Of a DNA stretch of 40,000 bases, positions 32,113 to 40,000 are shown piece after piece. The position numbers were made by a program, and so were the translations under genes. The first letter of the stretch is position 1. The number at the start of each line of letters is the position of its first letter. Origin of the DNA: Prorocentrum cordatum (Eukaryota > Sar > Dinophyceae > Prorocentrales > Prorocentraceae); contig CAUYUJ010000736.1 of assembly GCA_963575745.1 (NCBI GenBank), positions 90,001 to 130,000 on the forward strand, in the 5' to 3' direction. Below the pieces are notes generated by a model. It ran no database searches. It saw only the letters and a list, made by a program, of their open reading frames with translations, and was not told where the DNA came from.

Positions 32113-32172
32113 CGCGTCGTGACAAAATCACGACGGACTGTTTTTGGCGGTTCTCGGCCTTTGGGGGCCCTT
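32113..32172 (+). mobile_element. Partial GTCGTGA-type foldback element
   Basis: GTCGTGACAAAATCACGAC (32117-32135) is a perfect 7-bp inverted repeat around CAAAA. It is followed by TTTTTGGCGGTTCTCGGCCTTTGGGG, partly matching the interior of the element at 19647-19770 (TTTTTCGCTATGTTCGGCCT). The second terminus was not found. Confidence 0.5.
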
Positions 32173-32425
32173 GCTGGGCCTCTGGGCTCCAGGCCTTCCT
32201 TGAAGAAACAATTCGGGATGAGAACGACCGACCGGCATCTTCCTCCTTCTCCTGCGCTTGCTTCTCACCCTCATCCCCCTCCTCCTTCTCCTTTTTCTCC
32301 TCCTCCTCCGAAAACTCAGACGTTTGCAGGAGCTGCCCGACATGCCGCACTCCTGCGCAGCCCCAGCCTCGGGGGTCCTGCTGCCTACGTTGTCCGCGTG
32401 TGCTCCCCGGGCCCCAGCTGTCAGT

Positions 32426-32627
32426 GCGATCGAAACGTGTACGAAAAGAATGGGCACGAAGACCGATAGCAGTTCTTGCACATTGGAACAGTGCTCGTTG
32501 CCGGCGTTCCCGTGGAAGTTGCCCCTTTGAGAAAAAAGAAGCCAGCTGCCCAACAGCGGCCGCTGCCAGTTCGGGACCACACAGCTGTCGGGCATCGCAC
32601 CCGTGCCATCCGTACCCATCTCGGGCG
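32426..32627. mobile_element. 201-bp foldback element (MITE-like), copy 2
   Basis: This is homologous along its length to 18614-18814: AAAAGAATGGGCACGAAG on the left, AGCAGTTCTTG, CTGCCCAACAGCGGCCGCTG inside, and CCGTACCCATCTCGGGCG on the right. The left terminus has diverged more than the right. Between the GTCGTGA element (32113) and this copy, 32175-32425 has a CTT/CTC-rich part and no clear gene. Confidence 0.75.
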
Positions 32628-32639
32628 TCCAAGCAGGGG

Positions 32640-32877
32640 TCCCGACTTCGTCCCCGGGGGTAGCTTTTCGTCGCGGATCTATAATGTTCTGTGGCCCCGG
32701 GGTCCAGAGCCGGCCTCTCAGGGGGGCCGAAGCCGAGGAGGCAGCGTCGCGGTTGGAAAGGCCCCACCGTCGGAGGTCGGGGCCCTCGCCCCCCCCCGCC
32801 GGAGCGCACCCCGTCGTGTGAGCAAATGGCCTGCGCCATGCCGCCGACCCCAGAGAATGAGGGAGAAGGAGGAAGAG

Positions 32878-32921
<44 letters not shown>

Positions 32922-33190
32922 AGGGAGTAAGAAAGAGGATGAAGAGGAGGGCGAGGACGACGGGATGGTTCTTGATGTTCTCGGGGCCTCGTCGAGGTCC
33001 CCCCCCCCCCCCTCGTGGATCCCTGGCCCTCCTGCCCGAGTGGACTGCCTACGCCAGGCCTCCCCCTCCTGCCCCGCCTGCTCCTGCTCCTGCAGGCCGC
33101 GACCCCCGGGCCCCGAGCGAGAGGTCCCTCCCGCCGACGCTGCAGACCAAAGATTACGACCTCGCGAAGGGTCACGGCCAGAGCCCTGGA
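32640..33190 (+). CDS. Possible exons of an acidic low-complexity protein
   Basis: Behind the foldback element a plus frame reads DFVPGGSFSSRIYNVLWPRG, then Arg/Pro-rich sequence, MREKEEE, 14 Asp from a GAC microsatellite (32879-32922), then SKKEDEEEGEDDGMVLDVLG to about 32985. A C-rich stretch ending in CTCCTGCAG (33096) may precede a further exon with LQTKDYDLAKGHGQ or, in another frame, KITTSRRVTARALDPIE. The acidic build resembles the gene at 1913-3844. Frame choice, exon ends and start are all unsettled, and part of this could be non-coding. Confidence 0.25.
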
Positions 33191-33237
33191 CCCGATCGAG
33201 CCGGATCGATGCGTGAGGGCCCCGGGGCCCGAGAGCA

Positions 33238-33375
33238 GGTGATAAAAAACGTGTGATACAAAAAACAAGCGTGATAACAAAATGTATCTATATATAAAAA
33301 TGTATATCTATATATATATATATATGTATATATATATAACAATAAACTGATCATCGCACTTTTTTATCACACTCG
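33238..33375. repeat. AT-rich foldback with GTGATAAAAAA arms
   Basis: GTGATAAAAAACGTGTGA (from 33240) and CGCACTTTTTTATCAC (about 33355-33371) are inverted copies around a TATA-repeat centre (33281-33340). The total is about 135 bp. It has no coding content and may be a small non-autonomous element. Confidence 0.5.
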
Positions 33376-33404
33376 CCCGGCTCGAAAAAGTTGAGGCGCC
33401 AGGA

Positions 33405-33427
33405 CCCGTAGCCCTTCTGGCTCAAAG
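33405..33427 (+). other. Spliced-leader relic
   Basis: CCGTAGCCCTTCTGGCTCAA plus AG matches the dinoflagellate spliced leader at 18 of its 21 fixed positions by hand alignment: A to C and T to C in the middle, and an extra A before the last G. No GT donor follows directly, so this is not an SL RNA gene. In dinoflagellates, genomic relic leaders mark retroposed mRNA; here I see no clear ORF behind it, only GC-rich sequence to 33595. Confidence 0.6.
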
Positions 33428-33595
33428 GGGTATAGGGCTCCCTCGAGAGGCCGGGGCCTGCCCGGCCCGCACCCTCCGCCGAGCTCCGGCCCCCCGCGCG
33501 GCCCGACTGGCCGCGCGCGGGCGGCCGCCGAGCGCGCCCCGCGCCGGGGCCGCGCGCCGTGGGAGCGCAGGCCGGTGCGGTGAGACCAAGAGAGC

Positions 33596-34366
33596 TCTCG
33601 AGCCGTGGATGCGCGATTTCTACCATACTCTCAAGCCGTGGATGCGCATCCGCGGCCTGAGAGCTCGCAAGCCGTGGAGCTCTCAAGCCGTGGATGCGCA
33701 GGCCGGTGCGGTGAGACCAAAAGAGCTCTCAAGCCGTGGATGCGCGACTGCAGTGGCCTCGGGCCAGTGCCGCCGATCCGGGGCGCTCCGGGTGCCTGTG
33801 GAAATGAGCGACGACGAGGAAGACGAAAAAACGACGGCGAAAACGAATATACGTCGACGACGACGACGAGAGCGACGACGACAAGGACCACGACGTGGAT
33901 GCGCGATTTTTACAGTACTGCCTGACTCTAGCTCATGGGACAAAAATGTCCCTACCAGTCTCGAGCCTCGGCGGCTGCGGAAGCGCAAACACACGCATGC
34001 GTGCACACGGGCAGTCGTGCAGCAGATCATGCGGGGGAATTCTCAAGCTGTGGATGCGCGATTGTAGTGGCATCGGGCCAGTGCTGCCGCCGATCCGGGG
34101 CGCTCTGGGTGCCTGTGGAGATGAACGACGACGAGGAAGACGAAGACGACGACGAAAACGAAGACGTCGACGACGACGGCGACGAGAGCGACGACGACAA
34201 GGACCACGACGTGGATGCGCGATTTCTACAATACTGCCTGACTCTAGCTCATGGGACAAAATGTCCCTGCCAGTCTCGAGCCTCGGCGGCTGCGGAGGCG
34301 CAAAAACACGCATGCGTGCACACGGGCAGTCGTGCAGCAAGTCATGCGGGGGAATTCTCGCAATCA
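33596..34366 (+). repeat. CAAGCCGTGGATGCGC repeats and a 314-bp tandem duplication
   Basis: Short units around CTCAAGCCGTGGATGCGC recur from 33600 to 33745. Two long units follow, 33739-34052 and 34053-34366, each with GTGGATGCGCG, GGGCCAGTGC, a GAC/ACG-rich acidic stretch, CTGACTCTAGCTCATGGGAC and CACACGGGCAGTCGTGCAGC. The copies differ by substitutions and small indels; the first has an A-rich interruption in the GAC part. A plus frame covering the second unit is open (VEMNDDEEDEDDDENEDVD), but the first copy breaks that frame, so I do not call a gene. Confidence 0.7.
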
Positions 34367-35435
34367 TGCGCTACCTTGGCACGGCAACGATGCTCCGAAC
34401 TGCACGGCCACGATGCTCCGAGGTTGTCGCGAAGGCCCTCCGCGCCTGGAAACGCGCGAGTGCGAGAGCGGCGTCGGCGGCCGCGAGGCGGGCGGTGCGC
34501 CCCTCGGCCGCGGCGGCGGAGCCGAAGTGCGCGGTGATCCACCGGAAGGCGCGACCAGATCGCTGGCTGGCCCTGCAGAAGGCTTCGCAGAAGGATGCGG
34601 CCGCGAACGGCCGCGAGCACCCGCCAGCCGAGAAGGACGCCTGCAGGTCGCACAGAACCCTGCGGCTTGCGAAGCTCTTCCGTTGGTACCGCGACAGGGA
34701 GGCCGCCATGTCAGGCGGGGAGCGCGGCTGCTGCGCCTCGCGCCTGAAGGCGTGGCGGAAATGCGCCTCGAGCGGGGAGCTGCTGCTGTCCCTCGAGGGC
34801 AACGCCGCCATGCTGCCGGCGTTCGCCGCCACGCTGAGCACGTCGCTGCGGGAGGCGCCGAAGGACACCGGGACGCCGTGGCTGACGAGGACGGACAGCG
34901 GCAGGCGGACGCGCCTCGGCGAGGTCCTCATGCAGCCTCCTCCTCCTCCTCCTCCTCCTCCTCCTCCTCCTCCTCCTCCTCCTCCTCCTCCTCCTCCTCC
35001 TCCTCCTCCTTCCTGTGGACAACGGTCGGCTACGTGATCTGGCCCAAGGCCGCCAGGGCGCTCGTCAAGCTGCTGCCCGTGGACCTGCCAGTCGACAACT
35101 TCACGGCTCGGCACGCCAAGAAGGGCACGGTCCGCGCCTCCTCCGTGCAGCCCTCTTGCGTCCGCCGGGCGGCCGCATGGAACGTTGGCTCGGACGTGTC
35201 TCACTCTGACGACGTGGCACCGTGGAACCACCCCAGCAACAAACCGCAGCTCTGCCGAACTTTTGGAGGACGGCTGGACTGGAGGCACGTCTGCGGCAGG
35301 TGTTCAGAATGGGAACGGGTGCAACTTCGCAGGAGGCTCAGAGCGTCGTGCGACCCGCTCTCTGGGGCGCCAGCACCTGCAACGCGTATTCTGGGGTTCT
35401 CCGCGGCGAGCGCGTCTTGGATAAAGAAAAAATGA
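34366..35435 (+). CDS. Glycosyltransferase family 25-like protein, motif-deficient and frame-broken
   Basis: From ATG 34366 one frame runs to the CTC array at 34937. It reads ALRAWKRASARAAS, then CAVIHRKARPDRWLALQK (like the family's first strand, V-x-x-L-x-x-R-x-x-R), then MSGGERGCCASRLKAWRKCA and GELLLSLEGNAAMLPAFAAT. The last two fit the GT25 blocks G-E-x-G-C-x-x-S-H-x-x-x-W and L-E-D-D-A, but the acidic pair is G-N here (34798-34803). Beyond the CTC array a different frame continues FLWTTVGYVIWPKAARALVK and LLPVDLPVDNFTARHAKKG, the GT25 end with P-V-D-N. That frame stays open to 35435. Family members transfer sugars, for example galactose in lipooligosaccharide or collagen pathways. The lost DxD-like motif and the frame change argue for a non-catalytic copy or pseudogene, unless the CTC array is an intron. 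Confidence 0.6.
34937..35010 (+). repeat. CTC microsatellite interrupting the GT25-like gene
   Basis: About 24 CTC/CCT units. It separates two GT25 segments lying in different frames. It is either an expanded coding repeat that shifted frame or the pyrimidine tract of an intron (candidate donor GAG|GTCCTC at 34924, candidate acceptor CCCAAG near 35047, both phase 0). The intron reading would delete the conserved GYVIWP, which speaks against it. Confidence 0.7.
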
Positions 35436-35439
35436 GGCG

Positions 35440-36287
35440 CCAGGATCTCAGGGCAAGGGCCCTCCTCCTCCTCCTCCTCCTCCTCCTTCTCCTCCTCCCT
35501 GGAAGACTTCTTCTACGCTCGCCTCCTCCTCCTCCGAGCAAGAGAGGGCCCGCCCTTCGATGATATGAAAAACGTTGGGGGCGTTTGCCCCCGCTGTCAA
35601 GATCGGCGTTTTCGTTCCGTTTTGGGCGCCGAGTTTGCTTACGTTCCCAGTTCCCGGATCGGCCCGTGGCCCACCTGCTGGTTTTCTCTCCGCTGTCCGT
35701 ACGTTCCTGCGCACACGCTCTGAGGTGTCACCACATGCCGCCTGCGCGCCGCCCACACTCCGGGGCGCCGCCTTTGGAGCGTCCTGGCCGAGCCGGGAGC
35801 GAAGAGCGGATACAGTCGGCCCTGATTGGTAGGTCGACCCTGCCAGCTCAAGGGTACCCTTGTGTCCCGTGCCTCGCGACACGCGCCTTCTTACACTCCA
35901 ATGGCGGTGTGGCCTTCGGACGGGTCTCGTGTCCTCTCGCGTGCCCTCTCCGATCAAGGCCGACCGCAGGCGGGGAGAAACGGAGCCCCCAGCGCTGCTC
36001 AGGACAGCCCGGGCCCGCCCGCCGCGCCCGGGGCACGGCCCCATGGGCGGCGACGGCCCCCCCCCGTGCGGCGCCCTCGCGGGCGCGCGCGCGGCCCCGC
36101 TGCTGCGGGCGCTCGGCGCCTCGCTGCAGCGCCTCTGCGGTCGCGGCGCCCGGCCGGCGGCCGCGGCGGCGCCGCCGGCCCCTGCGGCCGCGCCCCGCGG
36201 CCAAAGGCAGCCCGGCTGCGCGCAAGAGTGGCCCCTCGCTGGAGTGACCCCTGGTGCGGGCCCACGGGGGGCCCAGGGAAGGCTCCA

Positions 36288-36290
<3 letters not shown>
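35440..36290. other. GC-rich stretch with CTC repeat and uncertain exon
   Basis: CTC/CTT repeats at 35461-35500 and 35518-35540. 35560-35900 is complex with no convincing frame. At 36040-36245 a plus frame reads CGALAGARAAPLLRALGASL then Ala/Pro-rich sequence, with high GC at third positions; it could be an exon, and the opposite strand is also open. I cannot link it to a neighbour. Confidence 0.3.
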
Positions 36291-36319
<29 letters not shown>

Positions 36320-36515
36320 GAGGAGGAGGAGGAGGAGGAGGAGGAGGAGGAGGAGGACTAGGACTAGGACTAGGACTAGGACTAGGACTAGGACTAGGAC
36401 TAGGACTAGGACTAGGACTAGGACTAGGACTAGGACTAGGACTAGGATTAGGATTAGGATTAGGAAGAGGACTAGGAAGAGGACTAGGAAGAGGAGGAGG
36501 AGGAGGAGGAGGGCG
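36291..36515 (+). repeat. GGA array followed by GGACTA hexamer array
   Basis: GGA repeats (36295-36355) pass into about 17 copies of GGACTA (36356-36446), then three GGATTA and AGGAAGAGGACTA variants. The frames read Gly-Leu or Arg-Thr dipeptides and are artefacts. The hexamer resembles a telomere-type unit in length only; the sequence differs from the TTTAGGG type known in dinoflagellates. Confidence 0.9.
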
Positions 36516-37700
36516 ACGAAGACGACGAGTAGGGCAACACCGGCTTGCGCGCTTGGATCTGGCCACCTCGCGGCACCAGAGAGCCGCGCACCAGAGGTCA
36601 CGCCTGCCCAGGGCCCCTCTTGCCGGCGGGCGAGGCAGCGCGAGCGGCGGCCCGCTGTGCCAGGGGGCGGCGCCGCCGCAGCGCCGCGCGGGGGCGGCGG
36701 GCCAAAAGCTCGGGTGGCGCAGCCGCAGGGCGAGCGGTGGGGCTTCTGGGAGGAGCCTCCCCGAGGGAAAGCGTCGGTGCTCCGCGGCTCTACAGCCTCG
36801 GGATGCCCCGCTTCTGCGCCTCGCCGAGAGCATTCCTGGGGTGCCTCCCGAACGGCCGCTGGAGACCCGAGCCATCGCCCGAATCGGGGCTCACGAGACG
36901 GGGGTCAATGCAGACGGGGGTCAGTCAGAGCGCCGGATCTTGAGGAGCCTGCAGGATCCTGCAAAGCCTGGCTGACCGGGGTTTGGATTGACCCGGGGCA
37001 GTAGATCCCCGACCGAAGGCCAGACGACGAGGAGCATTGGGAGCAGCAGGCAGCTTATCGGGCTCGAGCTCGGACGCAGATGCGGCTTCGCTGCGGCTGC
37101 GGCTCGGCCTGCGCTGAGGTGCAGCATTAGTGGGAGGGTAGGCTCAGGGGGGAAAACGCCTCGACCCCCCAGGCCGCCTACTCATCGCCGATGAGGGCCT
37201 ACTGATACCCCCCCGCCCGGGAGCGTGCGGCTCTGCCATCGGGGGCCTGTCACCGATCTGTCGGCGATGTATCGCCGATTCCAGGTCGGCGTTCCCCTCC
37301 TGAGCCGGTCCCACCTCAGCGTTCCGCCTCAGTGTCAGGGCCCTCCCAAGCAGGGCTCGACCGAGCAGATGTGGTTGGAGGACTGCGCCGCGTCGCCGAT
37401 GCGTCGGCGAGGCCGCTCGACGTGGAGCCAGATTTCCTCCGTGACGACGGCGCCGACGCATCGCCGACATCGCCGATGCATCAGCGACGCGGTTGCGATG
37501 CGGCGCGATCCTCCGACCCCATCCGCTCGGAACCGATTTGGGAGGCCTCCATAGAGGAGCCGGCGGCAAAGCCCGGCGTGGCCGTGCGCTTGCTGGTCGC
37601 CGGTGGTCGGGGGCTCGGAGCCAGGCATGCACGTGCTGTGTGCACGTCGCTTCCCCAGGGGCGACGCGCACGCAGTACCTGCAAAAATGGCGCCTTGCCC
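36516..37700. repeat. GC-rich stretch and cluster of CATCGCCGATG motifs
   Basis: 36540-36960 is complex; a plus frame with RVAQPQGERWGFWEEPPRG is the best coding hint, but it has no partner exons. From 37180 to 37500 the motif CATCGCCGATG/CATCGGCGATG and its variants (CGTCGGCGA, TCGGCGATGTATCGCCGA) occur about eight times in both orientations, a cluster of small palindromes. 37500-37700 leads into the dioxygenase gene and shows no separate feature. Confidence 0.5.
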
Positions 37701-38824
37701 CCCAGAGGCGAGGAGGTGCGAGGCCACTGCGGGTCCCGGAGGGAGGCGGCCGCCTTCCAGGCCGAGGCGCTGTCGTCGCGACTGGGGTGGCCGCGGAGGC
37801 CGCTGGGCGCGGAGCCCGACCGCGACCCGGTCTGGGACCACCCCGCCGAGCTGGAGGACGGCAAGGACTACTGCTTCTGCGAGTGCGCGGCACGTGGGGA
37901 CGGCGCCGGGCCCGGGGCTCTGGGCCTCGACCAGCTGAGGAGGTTCGACGAGCAGGGCTTCCTCGTGGGCCTGCCCGTCCTCGGCGCCGGGGAGCTCCGC
38001 GAAGTCCGCGCCGAGTTCGACGAGCTGCTTGCCTCCAGGGTGGACCGCGCGACCTCCGACGACGCCCGGTTTCGGTCGGCGCACACGCTGTCTCGGCCTC
38101 TGCACCAGGACCTCGTGGCCCGGCTCGCGTGCCACGAGCGTGTGGTGGCCATTGTCCAGGACCTCCTGGGCCCCACTTTCGTGTGCTGGAGCGCGCACCT
38201 GTTCTGCAAGCTGCCCGGCGACCCCACCGAGCAGCCGTGGCACCAGGACGCCGGCTTCTGGCCGCTGACCAGGTCGCGCGCCCTGACGCTGTGGCTCGCG
38301 TTCGACGACGTCGACGCCTCGAACGCGGGCATGACCTTCGTCGAGGGAAGCCACCGTATCGGACGGCTGCCCTGGCAGCGAACCGAGACAGAGCACCATC
38401 TGCTGACGCAGGAGTCAGGGGGCGGCCTGGCCGACCCATTCCGCGACGACCCCCTCGCCTCGCTCCAAGACCTGGGCAGGCAGCTGGAGGGCGGCCTCGA
38501 GGGCGGGGGGGGGGGTCGTCACGGCAGGGGCCCGTCGCGGAAGAAGGAGGTCGGGACGCGCCCGCGAAGGAGATTCCGGACGTCGACTTGCTCGGCAGGC
38601 TCCACCAGGTCCAGCTGCTGGCTGGCGAGTGCTCCGTGCACTGCGACCTCACGGTGCACGGCAGCCCCGGCAACCGCAGCACCCGAAGGCGTGCCGGGCT
38701 GGCGCTCCGCTACGTCGGAGCCGACGCCCATCGGACGGGGCCAGGGCGAGGAGTAGTCCATTCCAGAGCGCTCCGGCTCCAGGAAGGCCTCGGCGCTCTA
38801 AACTTGTGGAAGTCGATTAATTGA
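37701..38824 (+). CDS. Phytanoyl-CoA dioxygenase (PhyH) family protein, frameshifted in a G run
   Basis: One frame from about 37700 reads ALSSRLGWPRRPLGAEPDRD, RRFDEQGFLVGLPVLGAGEL (typical PhyH opening), VVAIVQDLLGPTFVCWSAHL, LPGDPTEQPWHQDAGFWPLT (the iron-binding H-x-D, His at 38241) and NAGMTFVEGSHRIG. The frame breaks in the 11-G run 38505-38515. With one G more, or two fewer, it continues VDLLGRLHQVQLLAGECSVH, CDLTVHGSPGNRSTRRRAGL (second His and the Arg that holds 2-oxoglutarate) and ALRYVG to TGA 38822-38824. Members are Fe(II)/2-oxoglutarate oxygenases that hydroxylate small molecules or lipids; the substrate here is unknown. All metal ligands are present, so the gene may be functional and the shift an assembly error. 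The true 5' end is not fixed; 37761 follows a TTCCAG acceptor. Confidence 0.75.
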
Positions 38825-39470
38825 GAGGACGCATGCTGCCAAAGGATTTCCAGGTGTCTAAAAAAAAGTTCAAGCATGTTTTAAACATGTAAAGAGAGCA
38901 TGCTTGAAACATGTTCAGGACATGTTTTGCACATTTCAAACACATATGTTATTCAATGATCGGATTGGTAGGGTGCCCATTGTCGTGGCATCCACAAGCC
39001 TAAACATCCTCCAGAGCCGCCGGATCTCGACTTACTCACGAGGCGCGTTCCGCTACTCGCAAGGTGCCTACTCGCAGACGTCCGAAGAGTCGCACGCTTG
39101 CCTGCGATGGAATGGATCGTAGATCCCTCGCCGCGGAGCCGGGCCATTTGCGAGCAGTCACTTCGCGAGTAGTGGAAGTGGAACTCGCCTGCCCATTTTC
39201 AGAGCGTGAATTACCTACCCCGCTTCCGCTTCCAGGCAAAACCAAGTCATACCACGCGCCTCCTCGTCAAGCGGCCCGACCAGTACAGGCCGTGGTTTGG
39301 CATCGCTTGGCGTCTCTCTGGGAAGCGAGGGCGGTCAGAAGCGAGGCAGGCTAGTTTGCCCCCTATATTTACCCTCACCGGACTTGATCCTCGCCCTGGC
39401 CTCGTCGGAGCCCAGTGCCTCGGCCCCATCCGGCCACGCTGCCTCGCGAAGCCGCCACCGCTCAGGAGGG
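38825..39470. repeat. AT-rich ACATGTTT inverted repeats and complex spacer
   Basis: At 38868-38945, CAAGCATGTTTTAAACATG, GCATGCTTGAAACATG and GGACATGTTTTGCACA form several overlapping inverted repeats. 38950-39230 is complex, with a repeated CTACTCGCAAGG/CTACTCGCAGAC. At 39236-39330 a plus frame behind a CTTCCAG acceptor reads AKPSHTTRLLVKRPDQYRPW, a possible exon without partners. Confidence 0.4.
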
Positions 39471-39472
39471 GA

Positions 39473-39916
39473 AAAAACACACAGACACAATTAATCGTCC
39501 ACTCCCAGGAAAATATGGGAGAATATGGGAAGTGGGGGGGAAGACAGAAACCCAGAAAATATGGAAAAATATGGGGAATATTTTTATTTGTGTGTATTTA
39601 TTTGTGTGTCCTGGGGCCCCTTCAACCGCGCGCCCGGGAGGGGGGGGGGCACGTGCACCGTCCGGGCAGCGCCCTCGGCGGCTGGCCCCCGCGGGCGGAA
39701 GCGCCGGCGGAGGGCAGGCGCAGCGCGGCGGAGGCGAGAGGCGCTGATCTCGGGAGGCAGAGAAACACACCGACGCAATGAATCCTCGATTCCCCAGAAA
39801 ATATAGGAAGATATGGGAAGTGGGGGGGAAGGCAGAAACCCAGAAGATATGGGAAGAGATGGGGAATCTGTTTAGTTGTGTGCATCTGTTTGTGTGTCCT
39901 GGGGCCCCATTCATGA
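39473..39916 (+). repeat. Pair of 155-bp direct repeats
   Basis: 39473-39627 and about 39762-39916 are direct copies: ACACA start, AGAAAATAT, GGGAAGTGGGGGGGAAG, CAGAAACCCAGAA, TTTGTGTGTCCTGGGGCCCC end. They differ by substitutions and short indels. The spacer (39628-39761) is GC-rich. 39917-40000 shows nothing further. Confidence 0.75.
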
Positions 39917-40000
39917 TCGAAGAGCAGAACACGGCTTCAGCACAAGCTGTCGACGGTCCGCGCAGATCTCTTGGATCCGGGGCCCCCTGGTGGCGCCTCT

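Noticed and set aside
33405-33440. SL RNA gene
   Set aside because: A true SL RNA gene has the leader followed directly by a GT donor; here GGGGTATAGG follows and the leader has three changes.
36356-36470. Internal telomere
   Set aside because: The GGACTA unit differs from known dinoflagellate telomere repeats and grades into GGA and AGGAAG units as a microsatellite would.
35448-36875. 475-codon minus-strand Pro/Ser-rich frame
   Set aside because: Open because it crosses the GGA and GGACTA arrays; the flanking parts show no family match and the plus strand is equally open.

Overview
The window looks like a piece of nuclear genome from a core dinoflagellate; the species cannot be fixed from sequence alone. 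The evidence is GC-rich coding sequence with strong GC at third codon positions, exons whose phases join only if introns may begin with GC or GA as well as GT and end in AG|G, kilobases of GGA/TCC-type simple repeats used as intron and spacer filler, and two degenerate matches to the dinoflagellate spliced leader (around 237-258 and 33405-33427). I see no bacterial-style operons, rRNA, tRNA or CRISPR.

Layout. 1-3,850: a small repeat-rich ORF just behind a spliced-leader-like motif, a foldback minisatellite block, then an acidic/basic low-complexity protein gene with a GC-AG intron. 3,850-9,000: almost only simple repeats and minisatellites, with two weak low-complexity coding candidates and an AT-rich island of a 9-10 bp unit. 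9,013-13,485: the best gene structure of the window, about 12 exons in consistent phase, encoding an unrecognised Lys/Glu-rich helical protein; its introns are filled with GGATAGGAGG-like repeats. 13,500-17,170: a short satellite and a transposase-like gene of a family that is repetitive in dinoflagellates, with an intronic 37-bp minisatellite and an inverted repeat over its 3' end. 17,170-24,200: microsatellites, two small foldback elements, degenerate minus-strand gag-like remnants, a 650-bp trinucleotide block and a 102-bp tandem array that runs into an RNase-H-like fragment. 25,220-27,690: a degenerate minus-strand retrotransposon (end of the RT domain, linker, RNase H) cut off by a 500-bp GGA array. 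28,430-31,190: a composite repeat built of 11-12 bp units around a recurring core of about 100 bp. 31,190-34,370: small repeats, a second copy of a 201-bp foldback element, a spliced-leader relic and a 314-bp tandem duplication. 34,366-35,435: a glycosyltransferase family 25-like gene with a lost acidic motif. 35,440-37,560: GC-rich low-complexity sequence with a GGACTA hexamer array. 37,700-38,824: a phytanoyl-CoA dioxygenase-like gene, frameshifted in an 11-G run. 38,825-40,000: AT-rich foldbacks and a pair of direct repeats of about 155 bp.

All host-like genes read on the plus strand, in line with the one-directional gene order known in dinoflagellates; the recognisable retroelement remains read on the minus strand. 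The genes share no obvious pathway. The interest lies in gene structure, intron composition and element-driven remodelling. Several genes carry a single frameshift, two of them exactly in G homopolymers, so base-level assembly errors should be excluded before calling them pseudogenes.
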